64,000 bases of DNA, taken from the NCBI RefSeq assembly GCF_000568255.1, contig NZ_KK037166.1:9651547-9715546 (forward strand), written 5' to 3'. Every line of letters starts with the position of its first letter. The stretch's first letter is position 1. Under the pieces are notes generated by a model. The model saw only the letters and a program-made list of their open reading frames with translations. It was not told the DNA's origin and did not search any database. The translations under genes were made by a program, and so were the position numbers. This document shows, piece by piece, positions 8,578-18,649 of this stretch. This stretch comes from Kutzneria sp. 744. GTDB lineage: Bacteria > Actinomycetota > Actinomycetes > Mycobacteriales > Pseudonocardiaceae.

Positions 8578-11500
8578 GTGGAGCTGGAAAACACGCTGGT
8601 CATCCCGGACCACGCGCGGCGGTATGTCCGGCTGCGGCGGGACCGGGAGCTGCTGCGGACGTTCGAAGTGGACCACGGGAAGGTCGAGCGGGGTCGGGCG
8701 GACCTGGCCACGTACCGGGCCGAGATCGTCGCAACGCTGGACCACGAGCTCACCGCGCCGGCGTTGGCCGAGGCCGGCCACGCCTATCTGGCCGGCGAGC
8801 GGAATCCCCAGGGGGCGGGGGCCGTGATGGCCGCCCGCAACGTGTGGCGGGCCGACGGGCACGACTGGATCGAGCAGCACGGGCCGGTGTTCGCCGCCGA
8901 GGCGCTGCTGGCCTACAGCCGCCTGGTGGCGTCCAACATAGCCGCGGGCCAGTACGAGTCCCGGCACCATCTGCGGGAACGGGTGCTCCCGGACGACAAC
9001 CTGGAGTGGACCTGGCGGGCCGGCGGGGCCGCCGAGGCCGTGCGGGACGCGTTGGCCTGCGCCGACGACGCCGAGTACGCGGCGGCGATCGCGCTGCTGG
9101 CCCAGCACCGGCACGACGAGCTCGGCCGGCTGCTCGCGGCGTTCCTCGTGCCGAACGAGACGGCCTGGGTGGACGACCTGATCGCCCATCGGGACCAGCA
9201 CGGGCCGGCGCGTGCCCTGTCCGAACTGACCATCGGCGTGCCCGGCACTCCTCAGCAGTGGCGGGCCCTTGGCGTGTCGCTGTGGGCCCTGGATACCCAC
9301 GTCTACACGCTGGTGCACACCCTCGGCCCCGACGCCGCCCCGCTGCTCGCGTCCACACTGGACGGTGACGCGGCCGGTGGCGACACCCGAAAGCAGCTGG
9401 TCGCGGCGCTGGCGTTGCTGCCGACCGATGAGGCGTTCGGAATGCTGCTGTCCCGGGCCGGGCAGAAGCACGTCCAGGGCGGCCTGATCGCCGCGATGCG
9501 GCGGTTCCCGCACCGCGCCGTGCGCATGCTGGCCGTCGCGGCCGGCCGGGACAAGACGGCGCAGCGGCTGCTTTTCGGCCTACTGCAAGCGGATCCGGAC
9601 CTCGTGAACGAGTCGTGGTCGGAGAGCGTGCGAGCCGGGCTGGACGGAGTGCTCGCCGCCATGGAACGTGTGCCGGAGGCGGAAGCCGACAAGCTGCCGC
9701 CGCTGCTGGTCAGTCCACCGTGGACGGTGAAGCGGGCCAAGGGCAGGTCGACCCCGCCGGCCGGGATCGAAGCGCCGACGGGGACCGTCGTCAGCTGGCT
9801 GCCGGGTGAACGCGAGCAGTGGGCGGAGATCCGCGCCGGCTACGGCTCCACGCCGGAGGAGCGGCGCGGCTACCTGCTCAAGCAGATGCCGGTCCTGCCG
9901 GGCAAGGAGCCGGACTGGCAGCACGCCGCCGACCTGATGCGGGACCACCGGGCCAAGCCCGACGTCTCCGCGGGCCTGCTCCTGCTCGGGCCGGAGGACC
10001 TCGCCCGTCCGTTGCTCGACGGCCGGTGCAAGCTGCCGCGGCAGGAAGCCCTGTACCTGGAGCACATCCTGGCCCGGTTCGAGGCCGACGCGGTGCCGAT
10101 GACGCTGACCTGGGTGCAGCAGTCCATGCCCGCCTACGGCCATCTGCTGCTGCCGGTCGTCAACGCGGACATCACGCGGGTCATGGCCAACGCCTACTCG
10201 AAGCTGAAGAGCATGCGGGACCTGGCCGCCGGCTGGTTCGCCCGCCACGGCACGGTTGTCGTCCCGTACCTGCTGCCGGCGGTGTTCTACGGGACCGCCG
10301 CGGAGCGCAAGATCGCGGAGGCGGCGCTGCGGCTGATGGCCACGCAGACCTCCCCCGACGCTGTGCTGGCCGAGGTCGAGCGGTTCGGGCCGGAGGCGCG
10401 CGCGGCGGTGGAAGCGTTGGTCGGCACCGACCCGTTCCAGCAGCTGCCGGCCAAGATGCCGGCGATCGGCGACTGGGCCGACGTCGACCTGCTGCCGCAG
10501 ATCCGACTGCGCGGCGGCGACGGCCTGCCGCGCGAGGCCACCCGGCACCTGCTGACCATGCTGGCCATCTCCCGTGTCGACGAGCCGTACGCGGGCGTGG
10601 CCGTGGTGCGGGAGCTCTGCGACCCGAAGTCGCTGGCCGAATTCGCCTGGGCGCTGTTCGAGGAGTGGCGTGCGGGCGGCGAGGTCACCAAGGACAACTG
10701 GGCGCTGACCGCGGTCGGCCTGCTCGGTGACGACGACTGCGTGCGGCGGCTGGCCCCGATCATCCGGGCCTGGCCGGGCGAAGGCGGCCATGCCAAGGCC
10801 GTGTCCGGGCTGGACGTGCTGGCCGCGATCGGCACCGACGTGGCGTTGATGCACCTCAGCTCCATCGCGCAGAAGGTGAAGTTCAAGGCGCTCAAGCAGC
10901 GGGCCCAGGAGAAGATCGCCGCCGTCGCCGAGGGGATCGGGCTGACCGCCGACCAGTTGGCCGACCGGCTCGTGCCCACCTTCGGCCTGGACGACGCGGC
11001 CACGCTGCGCGTCGACTACGGCTCGCGGTCCTTCACCGTGGGCTTCGACGAGCAGCTCAAGCCGTACGTGATCGACGGGGACGGCAAGCGCCGCAAGGAC
11101 CTGCCCAAGCCCGCGGGCAAGGACGACGCCGAGCTGGCGCCGGCCGAGCACGCGAGGTTCGCCGCGCTGCGCAAGGACGTCCGCACGGTGGCGGCCGACC
11201 AGATCCTGCGGCTGGAGAACGCCATGGTCCACCAGCGCGACTGGTCGGCCGAGGAGTTCACCACCCTGCTGGCCGGGCATCCGCTGCTGTGGCACATCGT
11301 GCGGCGGCTGGTGTGGATCGACGACGCCGGCACGGGGTTCCGGCTGGCCGAGGACCGCACGCTGGCCGACGTCGACGACAACACCTTCGAGCTGCGCCCG
11401 GACGCCCGGGTCCGGCTCGCCCACCCGCTGACCCTCGGCGACGCCGTGACCGCCTGGTCCGAGGTGCTGGCCGACTACGAGATCCTCCAGCCGTTCCCGC

Positions 11501-11883
11501 AGCTCGGGCGGCCCACGTTCACGCTGACCGACGAGGAGCGGGCGGCGACCTGGCTGCACCGGTTCGAGGGCGTCAAGGTGCCGGTCGGCAAGCTGCTGGG
11601 GCTGACCAAGCGGTCCTGGCAGCGGACGCCGCCGCAGGACAACGGCTGCGAGTGGACCATCGTGCGACCCTCGCCCGGGGTCACGGCGGTGCTGCCCCTC
11701 GATCCCGGCATCACCGTAGGCATGATCGACATGGACCCGGAGCAGGTCCTGGGCGCGATCAAGTTGGACGTCGAGGGCGGCGACGGCTGGTGGAACCACC
11801 AGGCGCCGCTGCGCCCGTTCGGCGAGCTGGACCCGATCACGGCCTCCGAGCTGCTGGCCGAGCTGACCGCGCTGACGAGCTGA
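8578..11883 (+). CDS. DUF4132 domain protein (YehI/MolR-like)
   Basis: 1101-residue helical-repeat protein. The last roughly 200 residues, including TFTLTDEERAATWLHRFEG, match the DUF4132 domain of E. coli YehI (formerly MolR). The long N-terminal part consists of Ala/Leu-rich helical, HEAT-like repeats (for example AALALLPTDEAFGMLLSRAG). The GTG at 8578 was chosen because AGGAGGGG lies at 8561-8568. GTG at 8551 is an alternative. No catalytic motif is recognised. It opens a five-gene operon with MoxR ATPase, DUF5682, VWA and SWIM genes, the same combination as the E. coli yehI-L-M-P-Q region. It may be the large scaffold or substrate-binding component of a MoxR/VWA machine. Confidence 0.8.
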   Translation: MELENTLVIPDHARRYVRLRRDRELLRTFEVDHGKVERGRADLATYRAEIVATLDHELTAPALAEAGHAYLAGERNPQGAGAVMAARNVWRADGHDWIEQHGPVFAAEALLAYSRLVASNIAAGQYESRHHLRERVLPDDNLEWTWRAGGAAEAVRDALACADDAEYAAAIALLAQHRHDELGRLLAAFLVPNETAWVDDLIAHRDQHGPARALSELTIGVPGTPQQWRALGVSLWALDTHVYTLVHTLGPDAAPLLASTLDGDAAGGDTRKQLVAALALLPTDEAFGMLLSRAGQKHVQGGLIAAMRRFPHRAVRMLAVAAGRDKTAQRLLFGLLQADPDLVNESWSESVRAGLDGVLAAMERVPEAEADKLPPLLVSPPWTVKRAKGRSTPPAGIEAPTGTVVSWLPGEREQWAEIRAGYGSTPEERRGYLLKQMPVLPGKEPDWQHAADLMRDHRAKPDVSAGLLLLGPEDLARPLLDGRCKLPRQEALYLEHILARFEADAVPMTLTWVQQSMPAYGHLLLPVVNADITRVMANAYSKLKSMRDLAAGWFARHGTVVVPYLLPAVFYGTAAERKIAEAALRLMATQTSPDAVLAEVERFGPEARAAVEALVGTDPFQQLPAKMPAIGDWADVDLLPQIRLRGGDGLPREATRHLLTMLAISRVDEPYAGVAVVRELCDPKSLAEFAWALFEEWRAGGEVTKDNWALTAVGLLGDDDCVRRLAPIIRAWPGEGGHAKAVSGLDVLAAIGTDVALMHLSSIAQKVKFKALKQRAQEKIAAVAEGIGLTADQLADRLVPTFGLDDAATLRVDYGSRSFTVGFDEQLKPYVIDGDGKRRKDLPKPAGKDDAELAPAEHARFAALRKDVRTVAADQILRLENAMVHQRDWSAEEFTTLLAGHPLLWHIVRRLVWIDDAGTGFRLAEDRTLADVDDNTFELRPDARVRLAHPLTLGDAVTAWSEVLADYEILQPFPQLGRPTFTLTDEERAATWLHRFEGVKVPVGKLLGLTKRSWQRTPPQDNGCEWTIVRPSPGVTAVLPLDPGITVGMIDMDPEQVLGAIKLDVEGGDGWWNHQAPLRPFGELDPITASELLAELTALTS

Positions 11884-11890
11884 GGCGACG

Positions 11891-12952
11891 ATGAACCTGC
11901 AACGGCCTCCCACCGAGATCCGCTACGCCGACGAGCTGGCCACGCTCCGGGCCACGGACACCGATCCCCGTCCACCGGGCTGGGCGCTGAGCCTGGCCGC
12001 GGCCCGGCGCTTCATCGTGGGGGACAACGGGATCAGCCGGAAGTTCGTCGGCGATCCGTCCCTGGTCGACCGGGCGCTGGTCACGCTGGCCACCAGCCGC
12101 GGCCTGATGCTGGTCGGCGAGCCCGGCACGGCCAAGTCCCTGCTGTCCGAGCTGATCGCGGCGGCGGTGTCCGGCGAGTCCACGCTGACCGTGCAGGGCG
12201 GGGCGGCGACCACCGAGGACCAGATCAAGTACTCCTGGAACTACGCCCTGCTGGTGGCCGAGGGGCCGACACCGCGGTCGCTGGTGCCGGCGCCGATGCT
12301 GCGGGGCATGGCCGAGGGCAAGCTGGTGCGGTTCGAGGAGATCACCCGCTGCCCGCTGGAGGTCCAGGACTGCATGCTGTCGCTGCTGTCCGAGCGGGTG
12401 CTGGCCATTCCCGAGCTGACCGGCGCCGACGGCATGGTGTTCGCGCAGGCTGGTTTCAACGTGATCGCCACCGCCAACACGCGAGACCGCGGCGTGAACG
12501 AGATGAGCGCGGCCCTGAAACGCCGCTTCAACTTCGAGACGGTGTTCCCCATCCCCGACTTCGACACCGAGCTGGGCCTGGTGGAGCAGGAGGCGGCCCG
12601 GCTGCTGGAGCAGTCCGGGGTCGAGATCGCGCCGCGGCGGGACGTGCTGGAGGTGCTGGTCACCGCGTTCCGGGAGCTGCGCGGCGACGGCGGCCAGGTC
12701 GACCGCCTGTCCACGGTGATGAGCACGGCCGAGGCGGTGTCGGTGGCGCACGCGGTCGGGCTGCGTGGCTGGTACCTGCGCGGGGAGGCTGGGACGGCGG
12801 CGGACATCGTGGAGTGCCTGGCCGGCACGGCGGCCAAGGACAACGCCGACGACCTGGCCCGGCTGCGGCGCTACCTGGAGCAGCAGGCCCCGCGCCGGCA
12901 CGGTCAGCAGTGGCAGGCCCTGCACGCGGCCCGACACCTGCTGCCCGGCTGA
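11891..12952 (+). CDS. MoxR-family AAA+ ATPase (YehL-like)
   Basis: 353-residue AAA+ ATPase. Visible motifs are Walker A GEPGTAKS (76-83), Walker B VRFEEITR (about 145) and the sensor-1 segment IATANTRDRGVNEMS, with ALKRRFNFE as the arginine-finger region. MoxR ATPases remodel or assemble partner proteins and usually act with VWA-domain proteins. A VWA gene follows two genes downstream. It begins 7 bp after the DUF4132 stop, and its TGA overlaps the next ATG (TGATG). The neighbourhood assigns it to the YehL branch of MoxR proteins. Confidence 0.9.
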   Translation: MNLQRPPTEIRYADELATLRATDTDPRPPGWALSLAAARRFIVGDNGISRKFVGDPSLVDRALVTLATSRGLMLVGEPGTAKSLLSELIAAAVSGESTLTVQGGAATTEDQIKYSWNYALLVAEGPTPRSLVPAPMLRGMAEGKLVRFEEITRCPLEVQDCMLSLLSERVLAIPELTGADGMVFAQAGFNVIATANTRDRGVNEMSAALKRRFNFETVFPIPDFDTELGLVEQEAARLLEQSGVEIAPRRDVLEVLVTAFRELRGDGGQVDRLSTVMSTAEAVSVAHAVGLRGWYLRGEAGTAADIVECLAGTAAKDNADDLARLRRYLEQQAPRRHGQQWQALHAARHLLPG

Positions 12953-15167
12953 TGGCCGTCACGTACATCGGGGTCCGTCACCACAGTCCGGCGTGCAGCC
13001 GGCTGGTCGCCGCCAACCATCGAGGCGGTCCGGCCGGCGCACGTGCTGATCGAGGGGCCGTCCGACCTGAATCCGCGCCTCGACGAGCTGCTGCTCGGCC
13101 ACGAGCTGCCGATCGCCGTCTACACCTACTACCGGGACGACCAGCGCGTGCACGGCTCGTGGACGCCGTTCTGCGACTACTCGCCGGAGTGGGTGGCGTT
13201 GACGGTCGGCCGGGACCACGGCGCCCCAGGTGCGGTTCATCGACCTGCCGGCGTGGCATCCGGCCTTCGCCTCGCGCAGCAACCGGTACGCCGACGCCGA
13301 TCACCGGTACGAGGCCGTGACCGAGCGGCTGTGCCGGGACTTCGCCGTCGACAACGCCGACACGCTGTGGGATCACCTGGTCGAGGCGGTGCCGGACGAC
13401 GGCCTGGCCGAGCGGCTGACCACGTACTTCGATGTGGTGCGAGGGGAATCGCCGGCCGGTGAGGACGATCAGGCGCGCGAGGAGTACATGGCCTCGTGGG
13501 TGCGGGCGGCGGCCGCCGAGGGTGACGTTGTTGTTGTCACGGGCGGATTTCACACGCCGGCGATCCGCGCGCTGGCCGTCGGCGTGGGGGAGTGGCCCGA
13601 GGTGCCGGAGCCGCCGCCGGATGCGGTCGGCGACAGCTATCTCGTGCCGTACTCGCACAAACGGCTGGATTCGTTCACCGGCTACCAGTCGGGAATGCCG
13701 TCGCCGGAGTACTACCAGCGGCTGTGGACCGACGGCGTTGCCGGCGCGGCGGATGCCATGGTGGAGGCAGTGGTGGCCCGGCTGCGGGGGCGCAAACAGC
13801 CGGTGTCGACCGCCGACCTGATCGCCGCGCGCACGTTGACGACCGGCCTCGCCCGGCTCCGTGGGCACGAATTCCCTTCGCGCACCGACGTTCTGGACGG
13901 CCTGGTCAGCGCGTTGGTGCACGACGACCTGCCACAGCCGCCGCCGTGGAGCCGGCGCGGGCCGATCGCCGTCGGCACGCATCCCGCCGTCGTGGAGATG
14001 GTGGCGGCGTTCAGCGGCGACCGCGTCGGCCGGCTGCACGAGGCGACGCCGCTGCCGCCGCTGGTCGTGGCCGTGGCCGGCGATCTGGAGCGGCTGAAGC
14101 TGGATCACGAGGGCGGCGTCGGCCTGGACCTGACGGTGCCGCTGGATCTGGAGCGGAGCCGGACCCTGCACCGGCTGCGGGTGCTCGGCGTGCCCGGGTT
14201 CGAGCGGCTGTCCGGGCCGTCGGGCGGGGCCGATCCGGTGCTGGACGAGCGGTGGCAGCTCACGCCGTCCGACCACCGGCTGCCGGCGTTGATCGAGGCC
14301 GGCGCCTACGGCGCGACGCTGCCGGACAGCGCCGCCGCGGCCATGCGGGAGCGGATACCCGGTGCCGGTATCGCGGACCTGGCCTCGCTGCTGTTCGACG
14401 GGGCCCTGTGCGGGATCGACTCGTGGACGCCGGAGATCGCGTCCTCGCTGGCCGCCGGCATCGCCCGGGCCGGTGAGCTGGACGCCCTCGGGCAGGTGTT
14501 GGCCACCGTGCTGGGTTTGTGGCGGCACGACCGCCTTTTCGGCACCGCCGGCAGCCCCGTCTTCGCCCCGATGATCGTCACCGCCGTCCAGCGGTCACTG
14601 TGGATCATGGAGGGCATTCGCGGCGGCCCCGCCCCGGCCGAGCCACGGCGGCTCCGCGCCGTCGCCGCGTGCCGGGATGCCGTCCTGCACGCCGGTCCCG
14701 CCCTCGGCCTCGACCGCCCGTCCGCCTTGGCCGTCGCCGCCCGCGTGGCCGCCAACGCCGATGCGCCGCCCGATCTTCGCGGCGCCGCCTGCGGCTTCGG
14801 CTGGTCCCTCGGCGACGACGTCGACGCCGCCCGGGCCGTTGCCGGCGTCTCCACCCCTCGCACCCTCGGCGACTGGCTGGCCGGGCTCTTTGCCGTCGCC
14901 CGCGACCGCGTGCTGTCCGAGGAGCGGATCGTCACCGTGCTCGACGACATCGTCAGCACCATGACCGAGGAGGACTTCCTGATCGCGCTTCCCGCCCTGC
15001 GTCAGGGTTTCTCCTTCTTCCCGCCGTCCGAACGCGAGACCATCGCCCGCATGCTCGGCGGGTCGCGCGCGTTGCTGCGGGCCGACGTCGATCCGCTGAT
15101 CGTGGCCAGGGCGATGGCCCTGGAGACCACCGTGGACAGTGTCCTGGCCGAACTGGGGTTGCTGTGA
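12952..15167 (+). pseudogene. DUF5682 protein (YehM-like), two frameshifts
   Basis: About 737 residues if repaired. The start MAVTYIGVRHHSPACSRLV and the later GHELPIAVYTYYRDDQ and VRFIDLPAWHPAF blocks are typical of DUF5682 proteins encoded beside MoxR and VWA genes. The frame is lost twice by apparent single-base insertions. One lies in CCAACCATCGAG near 13015-13018, where the extra base is A or C. The other lies in a CCCC run at 13224-13227, where CCC would restore the frame. All other codons look intact to the normal stop, so sequencing error is at least as likely as real inactivation. The function is unknown. Its stop overlaps the start of a 77-bp repeat micro-ORF (GTGA). Confidence 0.75.
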
Positions 15168-15317
15168 CCGAGCTTGCGAGGGCACCATTCTCTACAGAGA
15201 CCCGGGTCGCAGACCCGCCGAGCGCTGGCGAGGCGGGACTGTGACCGAGCTTGCGAGGGCACCATTCTATGCAGAGACCCGGGTCGCAGACCCGCCGAGC
15301 GCTGGCGAGGCGGGACT
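15164..15317 (+). repeat. Two tandem 77-bp repeats, each a coupled 26-codon micro-ORF
   Basis: The copies span 15164-15240 and 15241-15317 and differ at two bases. Each begins GTGACCGAGCTTGCGAGG and reads as a 26-codon ORF (VTELARAPF..., ending SAGEAGL). Its TGA falls inside the GTGA that opens the next unit. DUF5682, copy 1, copy 2 and the VWA gene are therefore chained by three 4-bp GTGA overlaps. Each unit ends with GAGGCGGGACT, which supplies a ribosome-binding site for the following GTG. An internal CCCGCC...GGCGGG pair could form a hairpin. The two differences change Ser-Thr to Tyr-Ala in the peptide. It may be a dispersed element inserted at a stop/start junction or a real small peptide. 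Confidence 0.85.
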
Positions 15318-16460
15318 GTGACCGATCTGGAGCGATGGCGGCTCATCCTCGGCGAGCCGGCCGAGCGGCACTGCGGCGGCCTGTCCGGCAACTCCGGCGA
15401 CGGCGCCGGCGGCGCCGGTGGTCGCGGCGGCAACGCCGGCCGTGACGCGGCGCTGGAATGGCTCTACGGCAGGGATCCCGAGCTCCGGCGCCAAGGCGTG
15501 CGGACCGGGGGCCAGGGCGAATCGGTGCTGCGGACCGTGGACTGGCTCGACGACATCCACCGGCTGTTCCCCAAGGACACCATCGAGCGGCTGGAACGGG
15601 ACGCGGTCGAGCGGTACGGGATCACCGACGTGGTCACCGATCCCGCTGTGCTGTCACGGATCGAGCCCAACGCCGCCCTGCTGCGGGCGGTGCTGCGGAC
15701 CAAGCACCTGATGAACCCCGAGGTGCTGCTGATGGCCCGGCGGATCGTCGCGGCCGTGGTCGAGGAGCTCATGCGCCGGCTGGCCCGTGAGGTCCAGCAG
15801 CCCTTCACCGGCACCCGCAACCGGCGGCCCAGCAACGTCAAGAACTCCCGCAACTTCGACTTCCGCGCCACCATCCGGGCCAATCTCGCGCACTACCAGC
15901 CCGAGCACCGGCGCGTGCTGATCGAGCGGCCCCGGTTCGTCAGCCGCACCCGCCGGCACGTCGACCAGTGGCAGCTCGTGCTCATCGTCGACCAGTCCGG
16001 CTCGATGGTCGACTCGGTGATCCACTCCGCGGTCACCGCCGCCTGCCTCTGGGGCCTGCCTGGCCTGCGCACGCACCTCATCGCCTTCGACACCAACGTC
16101 GTCGACCTCACCTCGGACGTCGTCGACCCGGTCGAGCTGCTGATGAAGGTTCAGCTCGGCGGCGGCACCGACATCGCCCGCGCCGTCGCGTACGGGGCCG
16201 GCCTCATCGACAACCCCCGCCGCGCCATCCTCGCCGTCATCACCGACTTCTACGAGGGCGGCAGCCCGTACCACCTGATCCAGACCGTGCGCGGCCTGGT
16301 CGAGCAGGGCACCCACGTCCTCGGCCTGGCGGCGCTGGACGAGGACGCCAATCCCAGCTATGACCGCGATCTGGCCCAGCGCCTCGCCGACGTCGGCGCC
16401 CATGTCGGCGCGATGACGCCGGGGGAGCTGGCCGAGTTCGTGGCGGAGAAGGTCGGATGA
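15318..16460 (+). CDS. VWA domain protein (YehP-like)
   Basis: 380 residues. After a Gly-rich stretch (about 25-45) and a helical N-terminal half, a von Willebrand A domain starts near residue 220. Its MIDAS metal site is complete: DQSGSM, the Thr in GGGTDIARA, and the Asp in AVITDFYEGG. Such proteins bind partners through a divalent metal and work with MoxR ATPases. The GTG at 15318 matches the coupled stop of the preceding repeat ORF. The in-frame upstream codons are only repeat sequence. Its stop overlaps the start of the SWIM gene (ATGAG). Confidence 0.9.
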   Translation: MTDLERWRLILGEPAERHCGGLSGNSGDGAGGAGGRGGNAGRDAALEWLYGRDPELRRQGVRTGGQGESVLRTVDWLDDIHRLFPKDTIERLERDAVERYGITDVVTDPAVLSRIEPNAALLRAVLRTKHLMNPEVLLMARRIVAAVVEELMRRLAREVQQPFTGTRNRRPSNVKNSRNFDFRATIRANLAHYQPEHRRVLIERPRFVSRTRRHVDQWQLVLIVDQSGSMVDSVIHSAVTAACLWGLPGLRTHLIAFDTNVVDLTSDVVDPVELLMKVQLGGGTDIARAVAYGAGLIDNPRRAILAVITDFYEGGSPYHLIQTVRGLVEQGTHVLGLAALDEDANPSYDRDLAQRLADVGAHVGAMTPGELAEFVAEKVG

Positions 16461-18279
16461 GCCGCGCGGATCTCCTTGCCCTCACTGAGGAATCCCTCAT
16501 CGCCCTGGCCAACCGCGGCCTGGTCAAACGGGCGGCCAAGGAAACCGGCGTGGTCATCGAGACCGATGCCGACGGCACTGTGCGGGCGCAGTTCGCCGAT
16601 GGCGTCTCGGCCGTGCTGCCGCCCGGCGTCGGGTTGGAGGCGGCCACCTGTTCCTGTGGCGCGCCCGGTGTTTGCCGGCACCGGATCGCGGTTGTGCTGG
16701 CGTACCAAAGGGATCACGGCGCAACGGCTGCGGCTTTCGAACCGTGGTCGCCGGGGGAGCTGAGCGACGAGCTGCTGACCGCCGAGTTCGACGAACGGAC
16801 GATGGCGGCGGCCAGGAAGACCCATCGGTCGGGGTATCCGGTGCGGCTGCGGCGGCCGACCGCCGGGGATCCGGTGGCCAGCGCGGAACTGCCGCTGTGC
16901 ACGGTCCGGTTTCCTGATGCTGGGAAGCTCGGCTATGTCACCCGACGTCACGGCGGCCCAAGCGGGACGAGTTCGTGGTGTTGGCGGTGTGGGCGTTCCG
17001 CGAGGCCGACGAACGCGGGGAGCTGGCCTTCGAGGCTGGGGGTGGGGGAGACCGCGAGGGCTTCGCTGAGGCGGTGGCGCTCGTGGATCAGCTGCTCCTG
17101 GACGGGGCGGTCAACGCCAGCCCAGTACAAGAGGCGGGCCTACGGCGTGCGCAAAGGGAGCTGGCGGACCGGAATCTGCACTGGCCGGCGGCCGCGATGG
17201 CGGAGCTGGTGGATCAGCTCGGGGCGTACCGCGGCCGAAACGCGGAGTACGAGACGCGGCGGTTCGCGGCGTTGATCAGCGAGCTGCACGCCCGGCACCG
17301 GTCGACCGGCCCGAAGTCGCAGGTCCTGGGCAGCGACGAGAAGGCCGAGACGCAGCTGAAGCGGGTGCGGCTGACGGCGCTGGGCTGCCGAGTGGTGGAC
17401 GAGCACACCGCAGAGGTCTACTTCGCCGGCCAGACCACGGTTTTTGTACTCCGGCACCGTTCGGAGAAGATCGACGCCGCCCGCCGCGTCGCCGGCAGCA
17501 CCCTGGGGCGGCTGGCCGTGGGCAACGTGGTGTCGGAGTCGGCCGTGCGCAGTGCGAGCCGGGTCGTGCGGCTGACGACGAGCCGGGTGTCCAAGACCTC
17601 GGTCACGGCGGTGGGGGAGGCCTGGACGGAGCTGCCGGACACCGTCCTTGCCGGGGATTTCGCCGCGCTGGAAAGGGAATTGGCCGCGCTGCCGCCGGCC
17701 TTCGTGCGGGCCCGGGTCGAGGCCGAGCTGGTCCGGGTCCTCCCGATCGCCGAGGTCCTGGGCGTCGGCTACGACCCCGGCTCGCAACGCCTCGACGCCG
17801 TGATCGCCGACGCCAACGGCACCACCGCCACCGTCTCCGCCCGGTACAGCCGCTTCCGCCCGGCCGCCCTCGACGCCCTGGCCCAGGCCTTGGCCGCCGA
17901 CCCCCGGATGATCAGCGGCGCGGTCCGACGCGTCAACGGCGCCGTGGTGCTGGACCCCTACGCCGTGCTGACGCCCGACGGCGTCGTCGTGCCGGACCTC
18001 GCCGACGGGGAGCCCGCCGCGCTCGCCGCCATGGCGTGGGCGGAGCCGGACCCCGTGTCCCATGCCGTCGCCACCGCGCTGGAGGTCGCCGCCGAGGCCG
18101 CGCACCGGGGCCTCGGCCACCTCACCGACGGCGTCCGCCGCCGGCTCGACCACGCCGCCGCCACCCTGCGCAGGGTCGGCTTGACCCGGACCGGTGACCT
18201 GCTGTCCGAGGCCCACACCCCGGCTTCCTGGCACGCTGCGCACATTCGCCTGCTCGTGCTGGCCGAGCGGAGCGGCTAG
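16457..18279 (+). pseudogene. SWIM zinc-finger protein (YehQ-like), one frameshift
   Basis: About 607 residues if repaired. The SWIM zinc site Cys-x-Cys...Cys-x-His is complete in CSCGAPGVCRH (Cys65, Cys67, Cys73, His75). SWIM fingers bind nucleic acid or protein. The frame breaks between about 16940 and 16975. The first frame ends its sense reading at LGYVTRRHGG, and the rest continues in another frame from FVVLAVWAFREADERGE to the end. A small net indel explains this, so it could be a sequencing error. It ends the DUF4132-MoxR-DUF5682-VWA-SWIM operon and shares a CTAG with the stop of the convergent DUF1905 gene. Confidence 0.8.
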
Positions 18280-18539
18280 AGGCGCTCGTCGAGGCGGATC
18301 CGGACCTCGTCGCCGACGTCCTTGCCGATGGCCTTGCGGACCGCGGACTTCACGGGGAGCTTGTGCGTGCCGTCGCCCAGCGCCATGAAGGAGCTCTCGA
18401 ACGGCACGCCGTCAACGGTGCCGCGCACCTTGACCAGGCCGTGGGTGCCGAAGAACTCGGCGGACCGCGGCCACACGACATAGGTCCAACCGCCCTTGGC
18501 CGGGCTCTTGACCAGCGTTGCGGTGAATTCAGTCAGCAT
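18276..18539 (-). CDS. DUF1905 domain protein
   Basis: 87-residue small protein. The sequence [18 protein letters not shown]..., ending [18 protein letters not shown], is typical of DUF1905, a small beta-barrel-like domain of unknown function often found alone or fused to YdeI-like proteins. The longer reading upstream of the ATG at 18539 runs into a repeat found elsewhere in the window, so the internal ATG is preferred. It is convergent with the SWIM gene, sharing the 4-bp CTAG of both stop codons. Confidence 0.75.
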   Translation of the reverse strand: MLTEFTATLVKSPAKGGWTYVVWPRSAEFFGTHGLVKVRGTVDGVPFESSFMALGDGTHKLPVKSAVRKAIGKDVGDEVRIRLDERL

Positions 18540-18580
18540 GCCCCAGTATCGAAGCCGCGAGCCGCTTTTCGACACCCCCC

Positions 18581-18617
18581 GCGAGTCCCGCTCTCCGGCA
18601 CACCGAAATACGGTTTC
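18581..18617. repeat. 37-bp interspersed repeat, copy 1
   Basis: GCGAGTCCCGCTCTCCGGCA followed by CACCGAAATACGGTTTC. It is identical at 36 of 37 positions to 30546-30582. It lies in the short gap between the DUF1905 gene and the acidic-tail membrane protein gene. Confidence 0.8.
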
Positions 18618-18649
18618 CGGCACATCGTCGGTGAGCTGACGCTGGGAAC

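Noticed and set aside
5472-9368. A very long open frame antisense to the NACHT gene
   Set aside because: It is rich in Arg/Pro/Gln/His with no domain, the typical shadow of a high-G+C gene on the other strand. The minus-strand NACHT reading has Walker motifs.
15164-15317. Tandem 77-bp repeats as a CRISPR array
   Set aside because: There are only two abutting copies, no unique spacers and no cas genes.
18276-18623. Longer start for the DUF1905 protein
   Set aside because: The added residues come from the 37-bp interspersed repeat and have no match to the family.
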